A DNA stretch of 32,976 bases from Actinomycetes bacterium (GCA_021828475.1 JAJZIY010000034.1:1-32976); one strand, 5' to 3'; positions 7,340 to 18,081 are shown, counted from the first letter of the stretch. The notes: generated by a model not told the origin, from the letters alone. Program-made: numbers and translations.

Positions 7340-7837
7340 ATGCAGCGTGCTCTGGTGCTCGAACTGGACGTGCCGTCCAGCCCCGAGTACATCGCCATAG
7401 TGCGGCTGGTTGTGGCGTCGGTTGCCTCAGCCCGGCGCGCGCTCGCCGACGAGAGGGTGGACGACCTCAAGCTGGCCGTGTCCGAAGCCTGTACCAATGC
7501 CATCGAGGCCAACCGGGTCGTGCACCCCGACGCCGCCGTGCACGTCGAGATCTGGGAGGCGACGGACCGCCTCGAGGTCACAATCGAGGACTCCGGTCCC
7601 GGCTTCGACCCGGACAAGCTGGAGTTCCCTCCCCCGATCACCGACCCCGAGCGGCTCAACTTCGAGCGCGGCCTCGGCATCCCGCTGATCAGGGCCCTGG
7701 TGGACGACGCCGCCTTCATCCGCACGGAGACCGGCACCGAGGTGCGCATGACGGTCTTCGGGGGCCCGACCGACGGCGACGACACCGGCGCCATCTACAT
7801 GGACATGTCCTCGTTCGCCGACCTGCCGCCCCTGTAG
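7340..7837 (+). CDS. RsbW/SpoIIAB-like anti-sigma factor serine kinase
   Basis: The protein has 165 residues with a GHKL-type ATP-binding fold: N-box LAVSEACTNAIE (Asn53), G1 box IEDSGPGFDP (Asp84) and G2 box RGLGIPLIRAL. Family members bind and inhibit a sigma factor and phosphorylate the STAS antagonist at the conserved Ser. The tail after the fold (GGPTDGDDTGAIYMDMSSF) is acidic and unlike classic RsbW; it could be a partner-binding extension. The gene follows the STAS gene in one operon. I assign the pair to partner switching; the sigma factor target is not visible in this window. Confidence 0.9.
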   Translation: MQRALVLELDVPSSPEYIAIVRLVVASVASARRALADERVDDLKLAVSEACTNAIEANRVVHPDAAVHVEIWEATDRLEVTIEDSGPGFDPDKLEFPPPITDPERLNFERGLGIPLIRALVDDAAFIRTETGTEVRMTVFGGPTDGDDTGAIYMDMSSFADLPPL

Positions 7838-7925
7838 CCTCACCGAGGACGCACGACGTCGCCCCGGCCGGGCGCGCTCGCGCAGGCGGGACCTTGGGCC
7901 GCCGCACTAGGGGCGCCGGGCCTTT

Positions 7926-7963
7926 CCGCTGATTTCAGGGGCTCAGCTATTGACTTTCAGCGG
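7926..7963 (+). promoter_or_regulatory. Inverted repeat (possible operator) over the DtxR-family promoter
   Basis: Two perfect 7-bp arms, CCGCTGA (7926-7932) and TCAGCGG (7957-7963), flank the -35 box; the second arm lies inside the -35/-10 spacer. A third shorter match, TCAGC at 7943-7947, lies between them. It does not resemble the classic DtxR/IdeR box. It may be an autoregulatory site, by position only. Confidence 0.35.
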
Positions 7964-7978
7964 CCAAAAATCTAGCTT
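7950..7978 (+). promoter_or_regulatory. Housekeeping-type promoter of the DtxR-hppA unit
   Basis: TTGACT (7950-7955), a 17-nt spacer, then TAGCTT (7973-7978). This is the best sigma-70-like promoter in the window and sits in a local A/T-rich patch. The start point near 7985 leaves a leader of about 9 nt before ATG 7994. Confidence 0.75.
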
Positions 7979-7993
7979 CCAACTCGACCGAAC

Positions 7994-8742
7994 ATGGACA
8001 GCGAGCTGACTCGTTCGCAACGCGCAGCGCTCAGAGAGATTTGGCGCCGTACGCCCGAACCTGGTGACTGGGCCCGTACAGGGGACCTTGCCGCCGCGCT
8101 CGGCGTTTCGCCTGCGACCGCTACGGCGATGGTCAAGCGTCTGGTCGACCAGGATCTCGTAAGCCACGCCCCCTATCGGGGCGTGTCGCTCACCCCTGCG
8201 GGCCAGAAGCTGGCGGTCGCCGTCGTGCGCCGGCACCGCATCGTGGAGAGGTTCCTCGCCGACATCCTCGGCTACGCGTGGTCCGAGGCCGACCGCCTGG
8301 CTCCGCAGTTCGAGCACGACCTGCCCCAGGAGGTCGAGGACCGTCTCTACGAGGCGCTGGGCCACCCGGCGACCTGCCCGCACGGGTTCCCCATACCCGG
8401 TCTCGGCTCGGAAGGGCTGCCGTTGATGGCCCAGCTCTACGACATCGAGCCGGGCCAGAGGGCCACCGTGGCTTTGTCGAGCTCCGTGAGCCCGGCTATG
8501 GTCGCATTCCTCGGCGACATGGGGCTGGTCCCCGGGGCCGAGGTGGAGGTGCTCGCCAAGCAGCCCTTCGGCGGTCCTTTGGTAGTTCGTGTTGCGGGGG
8601 TGGAGCGGACACTTGGCGAGAGGGCCGGGCGCCAAGTCCGCGTGCGTAATGTCATTTCCGGTCCAAACGACCCGGACGGCGCTGGTGCGCCGTCCGCTGC
8701 TGGGCCGGCGGAGCCGGCCGGCGCCATAAAGGAGAAGCTCTG

Positions 8743-8743
<1 letters not shown>
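7994..8743 (+). CDS. DtxR/MntR-family metal-dependent transcriptional regulator
   Basis: The protein has 249 residues. The N-terminal winged helix (about 1-70; TGDLAAALGVSPATATAMVKRL is the helix-turn-helix) is followed by the dimerisation/metal domain (RRHRIVERFLADILGY, then EHDLPQEVEDRLYEALGHP and TCPHGFPIP). A FeoA/SH3-like domain follows (about 150-225, ALSSSVSPAMVAFLGDMGLVPGAEVEV). Family members repress metal uptake genes with Fe2+ or Mn2+. His and Glu of HRIVE are kept, but the residues aligning with DtxR His98 and Cys102 read Asp and Pro in my hand alignment (SEADRLAPQFEH), so metal choice may differ. The tail is Ala/Pro-rich and its last codons contain the ribosome binding site of hppA. 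The TGA overlaps the next ATG by one base, which implies coupled translation. Confidence 0.9.
8728..8734 (+). promoter_or_regulatory. Ribosome binding site of hppA inside the DtxR-family gene
   Basis: AAAGGAG lies 8 nt before ATG 8743 and is part of the last codons of the regulator gene. It decides the hppA start and fits coupled translation. Confidence 0.7.
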
Positions 8744-11154
<2,411 letters not shown>

Positions 11155-11176
11155 AGGGGCAGGATAGCCAGACCAT

Positions 11177-14050
11177 ATGGCCAAGCCCCTAGTCATCGTC
11201 GAATCCCCCGCCAAGGCCAAGACCATCGCCGGCTTCCTCGGCGGCGACTACATGGTCGAGTCCTCGGTCGGCCACATCCGTGACCTGCCCAACGACGCCG
11301 ACGAGATCCCGGCGGCGCTGAAAGGTGAGCCCTGGGCGCGCCTGGGGGTCGACGTGGACAACGGGTTCAAGCCCCTGTACGTGGTCGTGCCAGGCAAGCG
11401 CGAGCGCGTGACGAGGTTGCGTGCCCTCCTGAAGGACGCCAGCGAGCTGTACCTGGCGACAGACGAGGACCGCGAGGGTGAGTCGATCGCCTGGCACCTC
11501 ATGGAGGTGCTCAACCCCCGCGTGCCGGTCAAGCGTATGGTCTTCCACGAGATCACGCGCGACGCGATCCAGCACGCTGTCGGCCACTCGCGCGACCTCG
11601 ACCGCCGGCTGGTGGACGCCCAGGAGACCAGGCGCATCCTCGACCGCCTCTACGGCTACGAGGTCAGCCCCGTGCTGTGGCGCAAGGTGCTGCCGCGCTT
11701 GTCGGCCGGCCGGGTCCAGTCCGTGGCGACCCGGCTGCTGGTCGAGAGGGAGAGGGCCCGGATGCGCTTCCGGGCCGCCTCCTACTGGGACATCGCCGGG
11801 CGCTTCGCTGCAGCTCAGGGTGGTTTCCCCGCGCTCCTGGTCAGCCTGGACGGGTCCCGCCTGGCCACGGGGAGAGACTTCGGCGAGGACGGCCGGCTCT
11901 CGCGCGGCGACGTCGTGCTCCTGGACGAGCCGGGTGCCAGGGCGCTGGCCGAGCGGCTGTCGGCAGCGGAGTTCACCGTTCGCAGCACGGAGGAGAAGCC
12001 CTGGCGGCGCTCGCCCTACGCGCCGTTCATGACCTCGACCCTGCAGCAGGAGGCAAGCCGCAAGCTGCGCCTTTCAGCCTCACAGACCATGCGCCTGGCC
12101 CAGGACCTCTACGAGTCGGGCTACATCACCTACATGCGGACCGACAGCACCACCCTGTCGGACCAGGCGCTCTCGGCGGCCCGGGGTGCCGTGCGTGAGC
12201 TCTACGGAGAGGACTACCTGCCCGCCTCCCCGCGCCGCTACGACAAGAAGGTCAAGAACGCCCAGGAAGCCCATGAGGCCATCCGCCCGGCGGGTGAGAC
12301 GTTCCGCCACCCGGAGCGCAGCGGCCTGCGCGGCGACCAGCTCCGCCTGTACGAACTGATCTGGAAGCGCACCGTCGCGTCCCAGATGGCCGATGCCCGG
12401 GGCACCAGCCTGCAGGCCCGCCTGGGGGCGCTCAGCAGCGCAGGAGAGGACGCGGAGTTCTCTGCCAACGGCCGCGTCATCACCTTCCCCGGTTTCCTGC
12501 GGGCGTACGTCGAGGGCTCGGACGACCCGGAGGCGCAACTGGAGGACCGGGAGGTCCGCCTGCCTCCGCTGTCGGAGGGTGAGCGGCTGTCGGTGGAGGA
12601 GCTGACGCCGGAGGGCCACAGCACCCAGCCACCCGCCCGGTACACCGAGGCCTCCCTGGTCAGGGCGCTGGAGGAGATGGGCGTGGGGCGCCCCTCGACC
12701 TATGCCACCATCCTGGGCACTATCCAGGCGCGCGACTATGCCTGGAAGAAGGGCAGTGCCCTGGTCCCGTCGTGGACGGGCTTCGCCGTCGTCGGCCTGC
12801 TGGAGAAGCACTTCGGCAAGCTGGTGGACTACGGCTTCACCGCCGAGATGGAGGAGGACCTCGACGGCATCGCCCGCGGCGACAGCGAGTCGCTGCCCTG
12901 GTTGACGAGGTTCTACTTCGGAGCGGCCGACGGCTTGCGAGGCGATGCCGCTGCGGACCGGGACGGCGAGGGCCTCAAGCAGATGGTGACGGACAGGCTG
13001 GCCGAGATCGACGCCCGGGCGGTCAACTCGATACCGATCGGCGACGGCAGCTCCGACATCGTCGTGAGAGTGGGCAAGTACGGCGCCTACCTGCAGGACT
13101 CCGACGGCGAAAAGCGGGTCTCGGTGCCGAGGGACATGGCGCCCGACGAGCTCAGCGTCGAGCGGGCCAGGGAGCTGCTCGACGCACCTCCTCCCGAGCG
13201 GACGGACCGCGAGCTCGGGGAGGACCAGGCAACGGGCTTGCCGGTGCTCGTGCGCGCGGGACGCTTCGGGCCGTATGTGCAGCTGGGGCGGGCCGAGGAG
13301 CTGTCCACCAAACCGAAGACGGCCTCCCTGCTCTCGGGGATGTCGCCCGACGAGCTCGAGCTGGACGACGCCCTCAAGCTGCTGAGCCTGCCCCGGAGCC
13401 TCGGTGACGACCCGGCCTCGGGCGAGGAGATAGTGGCGGACAACGGCCGTTACGGGCCCTATGTCCGCAGGGGCACCGACTACCGCTCCCTCGACGCCGA
13501 GGACCAGCTCTTCACCGTCTCGCTGGAGGAGGCGGTCGAGCTGTTCTCCAAGCCGAGGGGGAGGCGCGCACGCCAGGCGGCGGCACCCCTGGCCGAGCTG
13601 GGCAACGACCCTGTCAGCGGCAACCCGGTGGTTGTCAAGGACGGGCGGTTCGGTCCCTACGTCACCGACGGCACGGTCAACGCCTCGCTCCGGCGGGGAG
13701 ACAGTACCGAGACCCTGACGATCGAGCGGGCGGCGGAGCTCCTCGCCGAGCGTCGTGCGCGCGCCGAGGCCGAAGGCACCACCGGCACGAGCAGGCGCGC
13801 AGGCCGGGCTGCCACTAGGTCGCCGGCGACCAAGAAGGCAACCAAGAAGGCGACCAAGGCAGCCAGGCCGGCCAAGGCTTCCGCCACAGCCGGCAAAGTC
13901 ACGGCAGCGACGAAGAAGGCGACCAAGGCCGCCGGGACCAAGAAGGGCGCCGGGACCAAGAAGGCCGCCGGGACCAAGAAGGCCGCCGGGACCAAGAAGG
14001 CGGCGGCCGCAAAGCCGGCAGCGTCGGGCGAACCGGGCGCCCCCGGCTGA
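11177..14050 (+). CDS. topA: DNA topoisomerase I (type IA)
   Basis: The protein has 957 residues. It relaxes negatively supercoiled DNA through a 5'-phosphotyrosyl intermediate. The TOPRIM domain comes first (LVIVESPAKAKTI, then ATDEDREGESIAWHL). The catalytic Tyr319 is in YITYMRTDSTTLS. The central toroid fold includes the SRKLRLSASQTMRLAQDLYE and RYTEASLVRALEEMG motifs. The C-terminus has four topoisomerase C-terminal repeats, each with a G(K/R)(Y/F)G(A/P)Y core, and no zinc fingers. It ends in a lysine-rich tail of about 80 residues with AxKK motifs, the actinobacterial type known to aid processivity. ATG 11177 is preceded by TAGCCA at 11165-11170, 6 nt upstream, and no Shine-Dalgarno; this may be a leaderless start. 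It converges with the PspC-toastrack gene (22-nt gap). Confidence 0.97.
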   Translation: MAKPLVIVESPAKAKTIAGFLGGDYMVESSVGHIRDLPNDADEIPAALKGEPWARLGVDVDNGFKPLYVVVPGKRERVTRLRALLKDASELYLATDEDREGESIAWHLMEVLNPRVPVKRMVFHEITRDAIQHAVGHSRDLDRRLVDAQETRRILDRLYGYEVSPVLWRKVLPRLSAGRVQSVATRLLVERERARMRFRAASYWDIAGRFAAAQGGFPALLVSLDGSRLATGRDFGEDGRLSRGDVVLLDEPGARALAERLSAAEFTVRSTEEKPWRRSPYAPFMTSTLQQEASRKLRLSASQTMRLAQDLYESGYITYMRTDSTTLSDQALSAARGAVRELYGEDYLPASPRRYDKKVKNAQEAHEAIRPAGETFRHPERSGLRGDQLRLYELIWKRTVASQMADARGTSLQARLGALSSAGEDAEFSANGRVITFPGFLRAYVEGSDDPEAQLEDREVRLPPLSEGERLSVEELTPEGHSTQPPARYTEASLVRALEEMGVGRPSTYATILGTIQARDYAWKKGSALVPSWTGFAVVGLLEKHFGKLVDYGFTAEMEEDLDGIARGDSESLPWLTRFYFGAADGLRGDAAADRDGEGLKQMVTDRLAEIDARAVNSIPIGDGSSDIVVRVGKYGAYLQDSDGEKRVSVPRDMAPDELSVERARELLDAPPPERTDRELGEDQATGLPVLVRAGRFGPYVQLGRAEELSTKPKTASLLSGMSPDELELDDALKLLSLPRSLGDDPASGEEIVADNGRYGPYVRRGTDYRSLDAEDQLFTVSLEEAVELFSKPRGRRARQAAAPLAELGNDPVSGNPVVVKDGRFGPYVTDGTVNASLRRGDSTETLTIERAAELLAERRARAEAEGTTGTSRRAGRAATRSPATKKATKKATKAARPAKASATAGKVTAATKKATKAAGTKKGAGTKKAAGTKKAAGTKKAAAAKPAASGEPGAPG
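13928..13999 (+). repeat. Four tandem 18-bp repeats in the topA tail
   Basis: Four in-frame units of 18 bp, each encoding AAGTKK (the second reads GAGTKK). The units are nearly identical in DNA (one base differs in unit 2), which suggests recent slippage expansion of the lysine-rich tail. Confidence 0.9.
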
Positions 14051-14072
14051 GACCTGAGCGGGGCACCGGCCG

Positions 14073-15734
14073 TCAGGGTGTCGGCGCGCTACCCGGGACC
14101 AGGGGCAACCTGAAGCGCGCCGTGCCTGGTACCGGCACCACGGAACCGGGCCCGACCACCGCGGGGCCTACGAAGATGTCACCTACCCCGACGTGGGCGA
14201 TTATCGAGAGGCGGGGGTGGGGGCTCGAGCCGACGAAAATCTGTGCCCGGCCGAGACCAGCATGGGCCGTGACCGCAACGGGGATGCCGGAGGGCACCTC
14301 CACCTGCAGGCGCCCGAGCCCGACGCTCACATGGACCGTCCGCTTGGTGGGCAGGCTCGTGAGCGCGGACAGGTCGAGGTCCAACCGGCCGACGCCCAGG
14401 TGGTAGTTGGACTGCAGTTGAGCCTCATTGGCCGGCGCGTAGGAGGTGCTACCTATGCCGCCACCGAGGGACGTCCCGGCGCCAACGGTCACGCCGACGG
14501 CCGACAGGACGCACACGAGGAGAAAGGCCATGACCAGTGCCAGCAGGAGAGCGGGCGTCCGCCGCCTGTAGCGCGGCGGTGCCGCTACAGCCACCGGCCC
14601 GAGCGAGGCCCCGGCGCCCTCGCCGGCCGGGGGCAGCCCGGCGGCAGCCAGCTGGCTGGCGGCCCATCCTGCTGCAGCCGAACGGGCCTCGGCCCAATCG
14701 GCATCCTCCTGCTCGCGGGGTCGGGAAGTGGCGGTGGCCCCGAGCGGCACTTCACCTGGCGTCATGGGCGCCCCGTCCTGGGCGCCGGAAGGTGCGTCTC
14801 CGGTCTGCGTCGGCGTGCCGGCCTGCCCGGCCGATGGCGCCCCGGCGGGCTCCTCCATGTGCGGCAGGGGCCCCTGGGCGGGCCCGCCGGCTCCCGTTGG
14901 CGGGGCTCCGGGCCCCGCGGCCTGTCCGGCCGGGAAACCCCCGGGGGGTGGGGCGGGCTGCGCCCATGGCGGTCCGGCGTAGCCCCAGCGGCGGGCCCGC
15001 CGGCGCGAAACGAAGAGCATGGCCAGGACGGTGACCACCACCCAGGCCGGCCAGTGCACGCCGCGGCCGAGGCCGAAGTACCAGACGAGGGCCAGGGTGG
15101 CGGCACCGAGCACCAGCGCCCAGGAACGGGCGCCCGTGTCCCAGTCCTGCCATGGGCGCCCGCCGAACACGCCTCCTGGCGGCGGGGGCGCCTGGCCCGG
15201 CTGGGGTTGGCCCATAGGTCGGCCCTGCTGCACTGTCGGCGGGCCCTGCTGGTAATAGGGGCCGGCGTACCCACGGCGATGGTGGTGGCCTCCGAAGGGC
15301 CCGCACCCACCGGCGTATGCGTCGCCGTACGCCCCCGCGCCCGGTGCCCCGTAGCGTCCGGGCCCCGGATAGGGCCCTTGCGCCCCGTAGGGCCCCTCGT
15401 CCGTGTGCTGCCCAGCGTACGGCTGCTGCCCAGCGTACGGCTGCTGTCCCGGGTAGGGGCCCTGTGGCGGGTACGGCCCGTACCAGCGGGGCTCCTCGGG
15501 TACGAGCGCCCAGGCGAACAGGTAGAGGACGATGCCTCCTATGCCGGCCAGGAACAGCATCGACACGAACACGAACGCGACCCTCAGCACGGTGGCGTCG
15601 ATGCCCAGGTACTCGGCGAGGCCGCCGGCGACGCCACCGAGCCGCCGGTTGGTGCTGCTGCGGCGCAACCTTCTCGGTCCCGGTGTGTAGGGGGGCTGAG
15701 GGGGAGGAGGGTAGGCGTAGCCCTGTGGTTGCAT
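14073..15734 (-). CDS. PspC-domain membrane protein with LiaF-like (toastrack) C-terminal domain
   Basis: The protein has 553 residues. A PspC domain is near the N-terminus (about 22-80: RRLGGVAGGLAEYLGIDATV followed by a hydrophobic hairpin ending LFAWALVPEEP). Next is a Gly/Pro/Tyr/Gln-rich linker (about 83-195) with the repeated unit GQQPYA, then two further membrane helices (about 200-245). A Pro/Gly/Ala-rich cytoplasm-like segment follows, then a fourth helix (about 395-417). The C-terminal beta domain (about 443-523) is the LiaF-type cell-wall-active-antibiotics-response fold, with repeated LGVGRLDL, VGLGRLQVEV, AGLGRAQIFV and VGVGDIFV strands. The start is ATG 15734, with AGGAAG 9 nt upstream. 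It is divergent from a PspC-kinase and LuxR regulator. I infer a membrane sensor or partner for envelope stress. Confidence 0.88.
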   Translation of the reverse strand: MQPQGYAYPPPPQPPYTPGPRRLRRSSTNRRLGGVAGGLAEYLGIDATVLRVAFVFVSMLFLAGIGGIVLYLFAWALVPEEPRWYGPYPPQGPYPGQQPYAGQQPYAGQHTDEGPYGAQGPYPGPGRYGAPGAGAYGDAYAGGCGPFGGHHHRRGYAGPYYQQGPPTVQQGRPMGQPQPGQAPPPPGGVFGGRPWQDWDTGARSWALVLGAATLALVWYFGLGRGVHWPAWVVVTVLAMLFVSRRRARRWGYAGPPWAQPAPPPGGFPAGQAAGPGAPPTGAGGPAQGPLPHMEEPAGAPSAGQAGTPTQTGDAPSGAQDGAPMTPGEVPLGATATSRPREQEDADWAEARSAAAGWAASQLAAAGLPPAGEGAGASLGPVAVAAPPRYRRRTPALLLALVMAFLLVCVLSAVGVTVGAGTSLGGGIGSTSYAPANEAQLQSNYHLGVGRLDLDLSALTSLPTKRTVHVSVGLGRLQVEVPSGIPVAVTAHAGLGRAQIFVGSSPHPRLSIIAHVGVGDIFVGPAVVGPGSVVPVPGTARFRLPLVPGSAPTP

Positions 15735-16047
15735 ACTCACGATCTTCCTACCGGCGCCGTCCCGTGGATATCCGGGCAACCCCGGGGAGCGCCCTGATGG
15801 CGCCCGCACAGGGGCCAGGGTACGTCCCGGGCCACGCAGGGTCACCGCACTGCGGTAGGCGTGAGACTATGGGACCATCACCTACAGCCCGGGCTTCAAC
15901 CGTGGCGGCGGCCAACCTCGCCCGCCGTCGCCGGCGGGCGCCCCCCTCCGATCGGAGGTTGCGGCGTCGAGCCAGGCCGCGGTCGCAGGCGTCCGTGAGC
16001 CCCGGCCCGGCCAGGGCGCTACAGGCTCCAGGCAGCGCCGCCCGGGC
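15735..16047. other. Divergent intergenic region, 313 bp
   Basis: It lies between the toastrack gene and the PspC-kinase, so it must hold both promoters. I see the toastrack ribosome binding site (15744-15749), a 5-bp hairpin GCGCC/GGCGC (15789-15803) and the palindrome GGATATCC. A TAGGCG box at 15856-15861 precedes an ATG at 15869 by 7 nt, but that ATG is out of frame with the kinase. The kinase frame is open back to 15865 but offers no usual start codon before ATG 16048. No clear -35/-10 pair or operator is evident. Confidence 0.5.
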
Positions 16048-17322
16048 ATGCGCGGCCCTGGCGCCGTGCCGCGCCGGTTGGGCGGGTGGTCGGAGCTCCG
16101 GCGTCCGGCCGATGGCCGGGTGCTGGCTGGCGTCTCTCCCGTCGTGGCTGCCAACCTGGGCGTCAACGCACTGGCGACGCGGGTGGCTTTCGTCGTCCTG
16201 AGCTTCTGTGGCGGCCTCGGCATCTTCTTGTACCTCGCAGGCTGGCTGCTCGTGCCGGCAGAAGGCGAAGCGGTGCCCATCCTGCGTGCTGCCATGGCAG
16301 ACAAGCGCACCGTTGCCCTCACGGCGGCTGCAGCGAGCATGCTCGGCGCACTGGTACTGGCGGGCGAGGCGCTGGGCCTGCCCGGCCCCTTGGCGGCTCT
16401 GGTGCCAGGTGTGGAAGCCCTGGCCATGCTGGTAGCGGTCTGGCGCCACGCTGGCAGGGAGGACCGGGTGTCGGCCCAGCGCTTCGCCGCCCTGCTGAGC
16501 GCAGGGGGGACAGCCGCACCAACCCGCCGCCGCCTGGTCGTGACCGCTGCCCGGCTCCTGGCCGGCCTGGCACTGGTGGCGATCGGGATATCCACGCTGC
16601 TGGCTCCGAAGCACCTCAACCACACGGACATAACGGTGGCCATGGCGGCCGTGGGCGTGATCGCCGGCGTGTCGCTGGTGCTCGCCCCCTGGTGGTTCCG
16701 CCTGGGCCGCGACCTGGCGGCTGAGCGACGCGAGAGGGCGAGGGCCCAGGAGCGGGCCGAGATGGCGGCCCACCTGCACGACTCGGTGCTGCAGACCCTG
16801 GCCCTGATCCAGCGTTCTGCTTCTGATCCCCAGCAGGTGCAGCGCCTGGCCAGGGCGCAGGAGCGCCAGCTGCGTACGTGGCTGTTCGACCAGGGGGCGA
16901 GCCGGTCGCCGGGTGCGGCAGGCGAGGCACTGACCCTGGCGCAGGCTCTGGAGGCGGTACAGCAGGAGGTCGAGCGGGACCACGGCCTGAGGGCGGAGGT
17001 CGTGACCGTCGGCGACGCCGTGCTCGACGAAGGCCTGAGAGCGCTCGTTTCGGCGGCGCGCGAAGCTGTTGTGAACGCAGCCAAGTGGTCAGGAGCGGAT
17101 ATGGTCTCGGTGTACGCGGAGGTCGAGCCGGGCACCGTGTCGGTGTTCGTCCGGGACAAGGGAAGCGGCTTCGACCCCGCGGCCGTTGCCGGTGACCGCA
17201 AGGGCCTCAGCGAGTCCGTGCTCGGCCGTACCCGCCGCCACGGCGGTACCGCCGCCGTGCGCAGTGCCCCGGGCAAAGGCACCGAGGTCGCCCTCTCGAT
17301 GCCCTACCGGAGGGCGTCGTGA
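16048..17322 (+). CDS. PspC-domain sensor histidine kinase
   Basis: The protein has 424 residues. The N-terminus is a PspC domain (about 17-72, ELRRPADGRVLAGVSPVVAA followed by a hydrophobic hairpin ending GWLLVPAEG). Four more hydrophobic segments follow (about 86-108, 112-131, 162-184, 193-214). A HisKA_3-type dimerisation helix follows, with phospho-acceptor His244 in AAHLHDSVLQTLALIQ, then a GHKL ATPase domain (REAVVNAAKWSGA N-box, VRDKGSGFDP G1, GGTAAVRSAPGKGTEV G2). It is a NarL/LiaS-type two-component kinase. The sensory part is entirely in or near the membrane. ATG 16048 is chosen by position before the PspC domain. Its stop overlaps the start of the response regulator. It is divergent from a second PspC protein. 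Confidence 0.93.
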   Translation: MRGPGAVPRRLGGWSELRRPADGRVLAGVSPVVAANLGVNALATRVAFVVLSFCGGLGIFLYLAGWLLVPAEGEAVPILRAAMADKRTVALTAAAASMLGALVLAGEALGLPGPLAALVPGVEALAMLVAVWRHAGREDRVSAQRFAALLSAGGTAAPTRRRLVVTAARLLAGLALVAIGISTLLAPKHLNHTDITVAMAAVGVIAGVSLVLAPWWFRLGRDLAAERRERARAQERAEMAAHLHDSVLQTLALIQRSASDPQQVQRLARAQERQLRTWLFDQGASRSPGAAGEALTLAQALEAVQQEVERDHGLRAEVVTVGDAVLDEGLRALVSAAREAVVNAAKWSGADMVSVYAEVEPGTVSVFVRDKGSGFDPAAVAGDRKGLSESVLGRTRRHGGTAAVRSAPGKGTEVALSMPYRRAS

Positions 17323-18017
17323 GCGGGCACGGTACCTCGCCCACCAGCGGCGCGCCGCTCAAGGTGTTCCTGGTCGACGACCACCAGCTGTTCAGGGCCG
17401 GTGTGCGCCATGAGCTTTCGGCCACCGGTCTGGTCGAGATCGTGGGGGAGGCCGGCGATGTCGCCGGCGCGGTCGCCCAGGTCCCTCAACTGGCGCCCGA
17501 CGTGGTGCTGGTGGACGTGCACATGCCTGACGGAGGCGGCCCGGAGGTCGTTCGCCAGGTGCTGGCAACGTGCCCAGCCTCGAGGTTCCTGGCGCTCTCG
17601 GTCTCGGACGCCGCCGAGGACGTGATCGAGGCCATCAGGGCCGGGGCGCGGGGCTACGTGACCAAGACCATCTCGACCGAGGAGCTGCTCGAGGCACTCC
17701 GGATGGTCGCAGACGGCGACGCCGTGTTCTCGCCCCGGCTCGCGGGCTTCGTGCTCGACGCCTTCGCCGCCGCCCCGGGCCCGGCGACGGTCCACCTCGA
17801 TCCCGAGCTGGACCAGCTGACCGGCCGGGAGCGCGAGGTGCTCAGGCTCATCGCCCGGGGCTACGCGTACAAAGAAGTGGCGAGAGAGCTGTACATCTCG
17901 GTCAAGACGGTGGAGACGCACGTTTCGGCCGTGCTGCGCAAGCTCCAGCTCTCCAACCGCCACCAGCTGACCCGTTGGGCCATGGAACGCCGCCTCGTGC
18001 CACCGGGCAACTACTGA
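17319..18017 (+). CDS. LuxR/NarL-family response regulator
   Basis: The protein has 232 residues. The receiver domain (about 14-130) has acidic residues Asp20-Asp21, phospho-acceptor Asp66 (VLVDVHMPDGGG) and the conserved Lys of GYVTKTIS. The C-terminal LuxR-type helix-turn-helix is at about 165-225 (LTGREREVLRLIARGYAYKE, then SVKTVETHVSAVLRKL). The GTG start overlaps the kinase stop by four bases (GTGA), so it is translationally coupled to the kinase and is its cognate regulator. The likely targets include the divergent PspC-toastrack gene, an inference from gene order. Confidence 0.95.
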   Translation: MSGHGTSPTSGAPLKVFLVDDHQLFRAGVRHELSATGLVEIVGEAGDVAGAVAQVPQLAPDVVLVDVHMPDGGGPEVVRQVLATCPASRFLALSVSDAAEDVIEAIRAGARGYVTKTISTEELLEALRMVADGDAVFSPRLAGFVLDAFAAAPGPATVHLDPELDQLTGREREVLRLIARGYAYKEVARELYISVKTVETHVSAVLRKLQLSNRHQLTRWAMERRLVPPGNY

Positions 18018-18024
18018 CACCCGG

Positions 18025-18042
18025 GCCGCCGGCAGCGGCGGC
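18025..18042 (+). terminator. Hairpin after the response regulator
   Basis: A 6-bp stem (GCCGCC / GGCGGC) with a 6-nt loop begins 7 nt after the stop. No T-tract follows. It separates this operon from tmk, which has its own -10-like box. Confidence 0.35.
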
Positions 18043-18069
18043 GGTGCCGGGGGAGCCGGGCCCAGTTGC

Positions 18070-18075
18070 TAGCTT
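18070..18075 (+). promoter_or_regulatory. Putative -10 box of tmk (leaderless type)
   Basis: TAGCTT lies 6 nt before ATG 18082, and the sequence between has no Shine-Dalgarno. No clear -35 element is visible. It has the same geometry as the boxes before the MFS and 25-residue genes. Confidence 0.45.
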
Positions 18076-18081
18076 GACCGG

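Noticed and set aside
13928..13999. Possible microsatellite or mobile element
   Set aside because: The units are in frame and code for the lysine-rich tail, so they are part of topA.
15869..16201. ATG 15869, with a TAGGCG box 7 nt upstream, as the start of a gene before the kinase
   Set aside because: The frame gives an Arg/Ala/Ser-rich sequence with no domain, and it is out of frame with the PspC-kinase.
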